Under the pieces are notes generated by a model. The model had not been told where the DNA came from, searched no databases, and saw nothing but the letters and a program-made list of their open reading frames with translations. A stretch of 64,000 nucleotides of DNA, taken from contig NC_084702.1 of NCBI RefSeq assembly GCF_028389875.1, positions 55,276,053 through 55,340,052 on the forward strand, in the 5' to 3' direction. Origin of the DNA: Rhea pennata (Eukaryota; Chordata; Aves; Rheiformes; Rheidae). A program made the translations under genes and the position numbers. Below, one piece after another: positions 47,901 through 59,900 of this stretch (the stretch's first letter is position 1; the number at the start of each line of letters is the position of its first letter).

Positions 47901-50900
47901 ACTTCACTTCATTTACAAAGTAGGTTTGAGGTGCTGTAAGTGTGGTAACAATCCTAACACAGAACAAAGGTGTGGTGAAGCAGGAACTCCAGATTTCTGA
48001 AATCCTGGTTTAGTGCTCTAAATGGGGCAGCATCCTTCCTCTGTAGCCTGTCTAGATGTTACATATTTTGTGTGAGGAGATCTGCTTTGCTTGAAGATGC
48101 ATGTCGACTGCTTCTAATATATGGCATATCAAAGGCTTGGGTGCATCCTATCTCATTTATGGTGCCAAAGATAGGAGCACGGCTGCTTCAGACACTCATT
48201 GCAGTCAGTGGAGGGTGAGAAGGGCACATCCAGGGGTTGCATCAGAGTTTGGGCAGGCAAAGCGTGTGCTCGGGCATGAGGAACCATAGGGACTGGGCTT
48301 GGGGCTCCGGGGAGTCACGTGGGGACTAGAGAGTGGGGGGAATCATGGCTGAAGGCTGTTTCCACGAGCATCTGGAGCACCTGAAGCAGCAAGTCCTGAA
48401 TTCAGATGCTAGTTGTCTGCATGTGCAAATGCCCTGTCTATACTAACATTTTCCTTCTCTGTTACCCTTGTGGGAACTTGGCCTCAGTAGCAGTGATGGA
48501 GGAGTAACATGCTGCCTTAGCTGACCTCTCGGACAGACTTGTTCTCAGCAAGTTGAGATGATAATGTGGTTTCCCTGCTGCCAGTCATTGGCAGCCTCTC
48601 TGCACTATTTTAAATGTTATTGCTGGTCCAAAAGCTTGACTTTCTTTGAGAGGAGTGCAAAACTAAAAGTTATCCTAGTGTAGGCAAGACAGAATCTGGC
48701 TGCTTTTTTTTTTTTTTTTTTTTTTTTTTTGCATGCAGGATGCATATAGCCTGTCCCTACAAAGTCATGCCAGTGTTAAAAGCTATCTCAGTTAATTATT
48801 TCTTGGAGCTATGATATTTGATTTCCTTCTATCATTAAATAACAGTTTCAAAGTGCTTTTGATCTTCTGTTACCTTTTCAAAGGGTGTACCCTCTCTTCA
48901 AGGGTGCTTGGGCAAACACCTGGGCTACAGCCAGGTTCGATAGCATATTCATTATTTTCTTATTCCGAGATATTTTGGTTCCTCAAAGATGAGCTGGCAT
49001 AATTCTATGGGGCCTGGTTGAAAACACGATGACTCTGTGTGCGCACAGATAACTTGATAGTAGAAGGTATTTGGGTAAGATTTACTTAAGATTAGTCATC
49101 TGTTAAATCTTTCTCCAAAAAGTAACAAGGAGAAGGGATGAGAAAGTGAAATAAGGGACCTACTTCATACCCATGGGGCCCTGAGAACAGCAACAGCAAA
49201 TTCCAGGACTGAATTTTAGGGTTCTTCAAAGCAAAGGCTGCCATATGTGTGGAGAGTTTAATTACTTGGGTTTCTATGGGTAAGAAACAAGGCAAAACAA
49301 AATTTACTCTAAAAGGCTTTAGTTTGCAGGGAAGCTCATTTCATTATCAGGTAAATAAAGTTATAAGGCAGTAGACACTGCCCAAGGAAAGAAGCAGGGG
49401 AGCTCAGTGCAGCCAGCTCCCTGTGATCATCCTGCCTTCCCCCACTGCTGACTTACATCCACCCCTGTTGATGTAGCTGTGGTACTATTGCACCAGCTAC
49501 ACACTTGACAGCAGCAACATTGAAGAAAAAAATCATTACAGTTTCGCAGTGTATATTTACACAAACTGTTTCCAGGCCAGTTTCAAAATATTAATGGCTG
49601 TTCTTATAGCTGAGTCAATTAAAGGCATTTATAATTTTATTTTCATACGAAGTATAACTGGGTTTAGATTAGGAACTAAAGTCCTCTTGAAAAGTTCATA
49701 AAGTAAAGGATGGCAGAATATTCTTTTTGAAAGAGAATTTCAATGTATATCCAGAAACTGGATTAACGTGGTACTTGGTCAGCAACTTCTATTTGTGCTT
49801 TTTTTTTACCTTTGTGGTGAGATTTTCCAGAGTGCTCAGTGTTGATTAATGTTTCTCTTAACTGAAGGCAGTGGTAAAGTGCAATTGGATGTTCACATAA
49901 CCCTGAACTCTTCTGAAAATTTTGAATTCTGCACTGACATCTATGGAAAGAAGGATTAAGTAAACAGGTTTTTATTTGTACTCTAGCAATATGACCAGCA
50001 GTAATTTGAGCATATCTTCCCCTCTAATGGAAAATGTTTAGAGGTCTGTAGGCACAGGGACATTGAAAAACACTCAGTGAGACGATTAAAAGTTATGAGT
50101 CATCCTGTTTGGCAGATAGAAATTCCAAATGATTTTCTAAAGTATGTTAGCTGCATACCTAGTTAGAGCTAGAGGGAAAAATGAGGTGTAATTCTTATCC
50201 TTCTTTACAAATGCATAGGTTTCAAGTGCATGAGATTTGGAAGACAGAATTAATAGAAATAATTCAGCAGTGTATTTTATTTGGTAAATGTGATTGTTCA
50301 AAATGGCATAGGATTCTCCTGTGCTTTTGCATGGGGTAGTAGGTAGTAGCACATAGGGCACCTAGTAGCTGGTCACCTGCTTAGCAAAGTTGTGTTCCTT
50401 CCTAGTTTTTCCATGCTGCACTAAGAAGAATTGAGAGGGCAAGAGGAGTCAAAAGGGATAGAGTTTCCCACAGGAGGATGCAGCAGTTTAGTTTCTTCTG
50501 CCCTTGCCATGTGCTTGATCTCTTCTGGCCAGCACTTTTGGGAAAGAAACCTTCTACCTTGTCTTGCCTGTCCCTTGCTTTTGTGTTCTGTACTATGGGA
50601 GCAGGGGAGAGAGGCCTTTTGCTGCATTAGAGCTGACCGCATCCTGGTCTCTGTGCTCAGCCACTGAAGTTGGTTGAACCAACTGAAGTCACGGTCTTAG
50701 TAGATAGTGATTTTGAAAAAAATAACAACGACAAAAAAAAATGGCTCAAAACGTATAATGTGCGTCAGGCTTCCAACTTGGAAGCTCAGAGCTATGCTCG
50801 CCGGCCAGATTGAGTCACTGCTGGCTGGAGTCAGTGAGTGTTTTGCTGCTGGCCCCGTGCGAGGCAAGCCAGGCCCGTGGTGGGCAGATCACTTGCTGTG

Positions 50901-53900
50901 CGCACAGGGGAGCCTGCACAGTGGTCGGCCTGTGCTTGGACGCGTAGCAGCTGCCGGAGCGATACACTGAGGAAATGCATTTAAAACAATGAGTTCTATT
51001 TTAAAAGATAACAGGGAAAAGGGTGGGTGCTTCAAGGCGCGTCCATTAGCAACTGGATCATTTTTTTTCTATGGTGTATTGGGTTTTTTTCCTCCTTTTT
51101 TTATTTTGCTACTTAGTTCTATAGATGACCATTTTTCTGGGCAGAGTCTATATGCTTGTGTTTGTACAGTGCCTGCAGTAGTGGAGCCCTGATGTCACCC
51201 AGGACTCTTAGCAGTGTCCTGAGAATAATAAGTAATCTGCTCTATCTATTTTTCGTCAAGTAGATTGGAAAAGGTAACTCCTCTTTTGTTTCAGTTAGTA
51301 ATGTCAGAATATATGTTCACTTTCTATTAATAAGCCTTATGGTGGAAGTTTTCTGACCTGTATTTGTGAACAGCACACTCCCAAGCTTCCTAATTCCTCT
51401 GTTTTATATTTAAATTTATATGATTTTACACACCAAGGTAAATTGTGTTGCTGTTGACAGCAAGCTATTGAACAATGTTTTAATGACAAACCAACAAAAA
51501 TGTTAATGTGTTTTGATACCATGTAGTGCTTGTTTTTTTATTTTTTTTTCCGCTCTGATAAAGACATATAGACTATTTTTATTTCCATCAGGCAGTTCCA
51601 GAATTAGAAGGCATCTTGTTCTGCACAAGTATTGATTACTTTGCCTCTTGGGAGTCTGAAAGCTTTATTCTACCTTTCCTGTTGTCATAGTCTGTTGATG
51701 CACTAAACACAGCTTTAAGAGTTCTAGTGGCAGATTAAAAAAAGAAATTATGATCATGTGATGCAAAGCACTGCTTTGCTGTGAACTTGCGCTGCCGGTT
51801 CAGATTGTTTAAAAACATTGGTAGATTAATTCTGTACTAGCAGCCAGATCAGGTATTGTCTGTCTTCCCACTGCTGACATACAGCAGGCATAAAAAGCAT
51901 AAAGCCAGCATAAGCTCTCTGTATCATGTGTGCTCTCGCTAATTCAACAAAAATGAGATTGTGTGCCTAGGTCTGTTGTGAGTCAGATTAATATGGCTAG
52001 GTGCAGCTCAAGGAGAAGTGTAAATGGTCCAGCTGCCAGCTGTACCTTTAAAGGAGAGATTAGTGTCATTTCAGACTTGTTTTTAAATAGATTAAAATAA
52101 GTAGCTTAGCATTTATCAGCTTATGTTGAGGAAGAAAGTAGTGGACGTACTATCTGCTTTTTATCTTGAATCATTCTGTTCAACTTTGATTTGCAGAATC
52201 TTTTGAGAATTTTGTCCCTTTTGCCTGAATTTTGAGTTTCTGCAGCCAGGTCCTAGGGGGAAACAGCCACATAGTTGTGATCATATGAAGTGTCTAAACT
52301 TCTGAGTTTGACACTAGACTATATCCTGAAATGGCTGATCATTCAAGTTATATTTTATATTTACATGGCTTTTCATCTTCTGTTATGAATTTATCCCTTC
52401 TGTGTCCTGGTAATGCTTGTTTCTGTGTTCTGAGCTCAGCCTGAGCACAGCAGTGCAGTGTGAGAGGTGGGTGATACGCACACCAGAGCATTATGCTTTT
52501 TTTGTTTACCTCCTTACAGCAGAGCATGGTGTGTTTGTGGCCTAAAACTGTGCAAGCCTTTCTTTGCAATCTAGGTGAAGTGTAAGTTCCTGCTGTGTTT
52601 GTGCTTTGTATCTCTCTTGGGATAGTGCTGGAGGGGGAGAAGAAATGCAAACTGGAATAGCTAGCAAAAAACAAAGCAGGGATGACTGAGTGTGTGCAGC
52701 AGTGGCAGTGAAACTAAGGAGGTCATTTTGCTGTGGTAAGATGATGCTGTGGAAAATAAGGACCTGAGAAGTGGCTGGGGTTATTGGATGTGCACTGAAT
52801 TAAATACATCAATGTGTAATGCATTTTTCTTTTTAATGAGGGTAATGCTGGAAGCAATTTGGCAGTGCAGAGCATCATAGAGACTTGCAGATGCATATGT
52901 CCCTGTTACTGGATTTCTTTTTGAAGGAGCTGCATTTGGTCTTGCTGTAAATAAGCATTATTTTAGATTCCTGCAGTTTTTTATTCTGAGGAATTCTAGT
53001 TCCTTTTCTCAGGGGCCAAATCTTGCAGTCCTCAAAAAGAAATTTACTCTTATGTCAGCCTCTGTGAGGAGAGTGAGCCCCTGTCACCTTCTCTAGCCTA
53101 GTGAGGGGAAGCAGGATGTGCAGCTTATTTTGAAGCATCAACTGTGTGAATGTCAGTGTGTGCAAGTTCAGAGAATCCTAGTACAGTAGATGTACTTCAG
53201 TTTGTCACTGAGGGGAGTATTAAAATAAGCTTGACCAAAACCCCACATGGTTTAGGGCTTTATTTTTTTATTAAAAAAAAATCAATTTCTCTCTTATTAA
53301 ACATAGCTTAAAAATATTCATCTCCAGAATTGTCAGCAGACTAGAGCTGAGCTTGTGCATGAATACCCTTGTACAGAAACTGAGGCTACACTGAATTATT
53401 TAGTACAACCTTCTAACACATTGCTGGCCAGTACATTTCACCCAGTTATCGTGTATCAAGGTCGAAGACTTGTTAGGCCAAACATTTCTGCTCTTAAGAA
53501 AAGTTAAAACATGCCAGTTGTGGAACATGGGGAGGCCATGCAGAATTGTTTAGGTGAGAAAAAGTTCCCAGCTGTGCACATTAGGTGACTGTGCAGACCT
53601 GTGCTTTCAGAAGAGGTTAGACAAAAGGTGTCTTTAAGGAATGGCTTAGAGTTGATCCTGACTTGAGGCAGGGGAGAAAATTAGTTGACCTTTCAGGATG
53701 TCTTCCAGCCTTCTTTTTCTTTTTACATGGGGGAGGGAGGGGATGATGCTGGGGGGGTGATGGAAAAAAAAGTTGAAACCTATACAAAATGTTCAGCTAT
53801 TATCACTTACTTTGTCTTTCTATTTGCTACTCTTTTTTTCCTTCCTTGTGTGTAATTGCTGTTTCATTGCTTGTTCAGCCTGGAGTCCAGTTGCCTTCCT

Positions 53901-56900
53901 TTCAAATAGGTAGGCATATGCTTTTTGAAACAATTCTGTGACAATGTTAACTGCAATGTGGCTCCAAGAAGTGTCTCTTGGACATTATAAAAACATCACT
54001 GAACATTAGAAAGGTCTGTTTATAACTTTGTCCTTGTTGTTAATGATTGAAGTACAGTTTTGTGTTTTCAAAAAAAAGTTATTTGCAGTATGCCTTTTGC
54101 TGCTTCTGTGGATTATTTGTCACCTTTTGTGTAGGATTGTTGATTGTTGCAAATAAGTTTCATTACAAAAGTCATGAAAACTATGTGGATGCTCAGGGAA
54201 AATATCTTGCTGCTGCGCTTGTTTAAGCTCTATCTAAAATACCTTCAAACAATTCACCTTAAAATACTAAATTTTTCTGGAGCGAGGCTGTTGAACATTG
54301 AAGAAATATTTTAATGCTCTTATTTTGTTCTGCAAAAAGAACCATTACCTGTGCTCTGGCAGGGACTATGTAAAGATGAGGAAATTGAGGAGTGAAATTC
54401 TCCTGCCTCTTTCATGTTGTAGTGCAAATAATCGTAGGTAAGTAATCAGGATATTCTCTTTTGGCCTTAAATTTTGTGCATCTATGTATAGCACGTTGTG
54501 AGGTCTTGTCTTAGGCAGAATTGCTAGGAAAAAGTTTTAATGCACTGATTTTAATTATCTAAAGTAAATATAATTCAGAAATCAAACTGCCTACATGCCT
54601 ATTTTATACAGGAATGTACTATTTAACATGCATATCTGTGTTAAACTGTAGTGTCTAATGATGGCTTGTGTAGAAGATAAAAGCCCCATTATTGTTAGCA
54701 ATACTTGGGGATTCTCATATACTTCAAGAGCTTGGGATCTGCATTTTTGGAACAAAGAAGCCACATTTTACCTCTGCACATTAAATTTCCCTAGAACGTA
54801 TAATTACATATTTAGGTTCTATTTGTACCATTATGTATAGATAATATCCTTGCAAACCCTGATTTCATACTCATACCCTGAGTTCTTAAGTTACTATGTT
54901 ACTTGTATAGTTTGCTAAAGAGGTTTTTAGGGTACATTAGGATGCATACTAACAGTATCAAAAAATGGGAGTAATTATTGTTATGGTAAAAGGCTGTCAG
55001 GAAAATAGATTTATCCAGCTGACTTAGACTAGTATAGGAACCAGTTGTTAAGTTTTTAGCATTAATCAGTGTGATGGACTGAGTCCGTTAATCCATTAGT
55101 GGTCTTTTTTGCACTGCATTTGTTTTGCTGCGGCAGGTTGCTAGTGAGGAAGGTATTGTCAAGTGAATTTAAAACAGAAGAATTTCAGTTCAGGGTAAGG
55201 TGGAAATTCACAGGTGTTTATTTGTTTGGACAAAGGATGACTTGTGGCAAAGCAGGGATGAGATGCATTAGAAGTTTCATGATCTCTCCTTAGACCCGTC
55301 CTGCCTGCCTGCCTGCTATTTCCTGTGCCTCATCCATGAAGACTTTCTTGCTCTGCTTCTCCCCTTGTCACCTAGGGAGCATGTGTGTAGTCTCTCACTA
55401 AGATGGTGAGGTATCGAGGGATACCTCGATATAACCGTGTAGAAGAAAAGTGTGCTGCTTGGAGGCAGGAGCTGTTTCCCAAGGTTGTCAGGGTAAATCT
55501 TTGCTGTTCCATATCTGAGACATGGTGGCTGTTTCCAGCCGAGGGCTCGGGACATAGTGCCCCAGGAACCCTGCTTTCCACAGCTGCTTCCCATCCCTAT
55601 CAACTATTGAGCTCCTTAGAGAAACCAAATAAAAATATATGTCTGAAAAACCTGTTTGGTTACACTGATAGAGTGCTTCAACCTATAAATGCTGTCCAAA
55701 GCACAAACTTTCCTAATCTCCTTGGCTTCAGTGCCAAGGCAGCATTTTCACTGTTAATAAAAGATATGCTTTTCTTTCTAAATCCCAAAGAGGGCAAAGC
55801 TGCCAATCAGTTGCTCAGTCACAGATTTAATAATGCATTTAGAATCTGATCGGCATCTTTCTCAATGCCCCTTGGTAGTACCCGTGTGATCCTCCCCTAT
55901 GCTGGGATTGGTGTTCTTGGGGCCTGCAAATTTGCACAGGGGGGGAGTTGTTGGTGATGCACAAGCACCCACCTGGACTGTACAAGTCCTCTTAAGGTAA
56001 TGGGTCAGGGCGCAGGTTTTGTTCCCCTGATGCCAACCTGGACTGTACAAGTCCTCTTAAGGTAATGGGTCAGGGTGCAGGTTTTGTTCCCCTGATGCCA
56101 ATGGATTTTTATCCTCCTAGACACTGATATTATTGTGTGGCCAGGAAACTTGGACCCCTACATGTATGCATTTTTTTTTTTCTGAAAACAAACCCCCTGA
56201 AATAAGACATTCTGCTGTATTGCATCACTAAGATGTTTGTCATAGCGCAAATGAGGAAGCCAGCTTGAATTTTTTGATGTTCTGTGTTTTTTCAGGGATG
56301 GCAATGGTAATCCTGACCAACTTTAATCAGTGGCAAAACTCCTCTTGACTTAAATGGGCCAAGTGTTTCTCCCATGACCTTTAAACAAGGTGGCTCTTCT
56401 GTACGATTTCTCTTTAAGATCAGTTCTCTGTGACTGAACTCAGAGATGTGAAGGTGAAACCAGTGCAGGTTGTGGAGAGGGTCTGAGAGATGTAGGAGCT
56501 TTTGGATATGGCCCATGTTAGTAAAGGGATTTTGTGCAGCCTTGCATTGCATTGCATTGCAAAGGGGCTTCTAAAGATCTAGTCTTGTTGAACCCTGTAA
56601 TGCATCTGGGATTTTATAAAACACTGATCCCTGACACTGTTTTCTTCCTTCTTTTTAAATATTTTTATATTTTTCTACTAGATCTAGACTGTGAAGGAGT
56701 GGTCATTTACCTCTGTCTTTTGAGCTTGAGCTGATTGGATTGCTGCGCTGTATTGTATGTTAAGTTTTGCTTTATGAGCCACCCAGATGTAATTCTAAGG
56801 AATGACATACAGGTCTCAATAATAGCCATTGCCTTTAAAATTTTCTTCTCTCTATGCCTGCCAAAACCAACATTATATGAACTTCAGAGCACAGCACCAT

Positions 56901-59900
56901 CACTGTTATTTATGTGAGGAACTAATTGTACTTAGGATGGTGTTTATTTGCTAGGACAGTGAAGTGGCACATCCTTTTTTTTGCTGTAGTTAAAAGGGGA
57001 TTGAATTATCTCAGAATCTCTGTGGACCCTGAGAAGTATGTTTAAATATACTCACGTACAGAAATAAACCTATAACTGCTTGGTATTTTCTTCCAAGTCT
57101 ATCTGGAAATAAATATGCTTTTTAAAGTAAGAAAGGAGTAGGGGAGAGAAAACTCGGTAGATAAATGAATTTGTGGAAATAGGGTCAAAGGGAAGGCTTA
57201 CCTAACAACTGGTAAATTCACAGGAATATGTCCCAGAAAAAGCCTGTGCTGCCCACACTATCACAGCTGCCTTGTTTTCAGGCCACTTGGTCAATTTTCC
57301 AAAGGTGAGGGGCCTGTGTGGCTTCTCTAGGTTGCATTTCAGTGCTCAAAGGAGAGCTGCTAGGTCTAGATCGGTTCTGTATTTAGAAATGCACACTGTA
57401 CTGGAAGAAATACGTCAGTAGGATGCTTTTCCAGCCACAGTGTCTGAAACGGGCACAAAAAAAGTCACTTTCTAGGAGCACGATGCTGATAAAGGAACGT
57501 GATGCTGATAACCCTAACTTTAATCTCTTTATACCTCAGTGATGGGTCAGTGTCAGAGGTTTTTGTGGATTTGAGAAAGTGCTGTGTTCAGACCTTGCAA
57601 AATGGAGTAGGAAACGGTGGAACAAATGGTTTTCTCCAGATGGCAGTGATAATCAAGTCAAACATTTTTTTTCTATGAATATGAGTTTCTTGTGGAACTC
57701 CTGGTATTGTATTTCACTGTTGTTTACTCACACTATTTAATTAGTATAATAGTCTAGTGGATATATGATTGATTGAGAGCCTGGGTTGGGCGCTTGGGCT
57801 CTGCCAAGAGGAAGCTGTGTTACAAAGAGGTAGTATCCCCAGAAAAGCTGTGGGAAAGACTTGTGAAGCACAGAGACATTGCTTTGTTGGAGGGATGTTT
57901 TACTGAATCTCATTTCAAGATCCACCCTACTTCCCTCCTTCCTATGTACCTTGTTAGGACAGAAGCAGGAAGACGGAGCCAGAGTTGTTGCTGTCTGTCA
58001 CTCCTAAGTCTGTTTGCATATAGAGGAAAGAATTGTTTAAGTAGCTCGTGCTCTTTCACGGCAGCCGGTTCCTTAGGCTGAGCTGTCCTTGCTCAGCTGA
58101 ATGAGGAAGTAACGGAGGGAGGGGAGGAAAGAAATGCCTCAGCAGGGCTAGATATAATGGAAAGATATAAACTGTCCTCTAGATTTACACTAACAAAATA
58201 AGCCCTTTTCTCAAAGGACTGAAGTAAGGGTTCTGGGTTTCTGCCTAGCTGAGCTTACTTCATGTGTAGAGGTGGATGGAAATTTAGCTCCCATGTGTCT
58301 CTGAAGCTGTTTGCATCTTTCTAATACTGACCTGTTTCAATAAATAATAATTCAAAGTGGTTGTGGCATTGAAAGTTTGTGTTATTTGCAGTGTATATAT
58401 TTTTCAACACTTCCTTGCATAGCAATCTTTCTTGGCTGTTCATATTTGGAACCTTGGACCTGTGTGAGTGCTTTTTTCTAACAAAGTTCCCTGCATCAGT
58501 CTCCAGCAAGCAGCTTCCCCAGGCCTTGATGTGGCAAATGCTAGGTAGGGTGTGTCATTTTTTAGGAGAAGTTTTCTGGCCCAGAGCTATTCAATGTGTT
58601 GATCAAAGTTCTGGAAGAAACATAAAGTCGTTGCTAGTGAGGTTGGCAGCTTTCACAAAAATGGTAGACTGTGTGCAGAACTGAGGGCCTGGTAAAGTCA
58701 ACTCCTTTGAATGAGCTGCACTTATGTATAGCTAACAGTAAGGTCGTACATCCAGAAATAATTAAATTAGATGACAGATTTTTCCCTCAGTTCTCCCCCT
58801 CCATCTCCATCCCTGAAAGGCTGCATGCTGGTCTGCCTTGGGAGCTGGATGAATCCTTTCAGCTTTTTCAGCTGCAGTGTCTGGAAGAGGCTCAGAACAA
58901 ACATCACTTTATTGGAGTATATCTACCTGAACGTTTTCTAGAGTTGACTGCAGGGGACCTTTGCTTGAGGTCTTGGACAAAAAAATGGTTGCGGTAACCA
59001 AACTGGCTTCATGCAGAGGTAATGAACAGCATGATAATTGCAGCACGATCTTGCTGCAGTTCATTTTACAGTTGTGAAAAGGATGGGAAAGCACACACTT
59101 GATGTGTGCATAGATATGTGCTCGGACTCCTCTTATAGCGGCAAAAATGTATCCTCAGTGTTCCATGCTATTTATGTTTTCATGTGTGTAATAAAGAAAC
59201 CTCTGTCAGCAATGTTTGGAAAAAACTGCAAGTGGTTATAAGAGTGGGAAAGATTGGTCTGCCAAATAAACATATTTTTGCCAGGAGTGCAAATGGACTG
59301 TGGGTACAATCCATCTCCATTAAAGTCGCATCTGTTTGTGATATAGTCTGGCTGCATTACAACAGCAATTTTTTTTTAATTTATCTATTTGTTTATGGGT
59401 ATAGTTTACATGCATCCAACATAAGCAAAATACTATCTAATAATTATATTAACTACATTAAATTAAAATATAAAAAGGATTTTGCTAGTGTAGGAAAGGA
59501 ATTGATCGTTTTTCTTACTGGTTCTACACATGCATGTAAACTCTATTCCTTTTATAGCATGTCATCATGGATCCCTGATTCTTCTAATGGAAATACAGCT
59601 TTACATCAAAATTGAGTGTTAAATAGAGACAATTCTGAACCCAAGAAAATCTATGGTAAATGAAGACATGGCTAAATATTCAGGTCGAAGTGTAGTGTTA
59701 GATGGGTTTTAAACAGCAGCGACATTCCCTTTAGCACGAAAGATTTTATTTTTCAGGTCTTTTTCAAGCTGTGGCTAGCATATCTTACCTTTAAAAACAT
59801 CAAAGCTAACACAGAGATTAGTATCAAAGTGTTTCCAATGTACAGTAAATATGTCTTGCCAAACACAAGCTAGCTGTGATGGGGTCTGTCATGTAGATTT

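Noticed and set aside
20696-48730. Long T runs as poly(A) tails of antisense retrocopies
   Set aside because: No processed-gene or SINE/LINE body could be recognised next to the runs at 20696, 32537, 34205 or 48704, so they are listed only as homopolymers.
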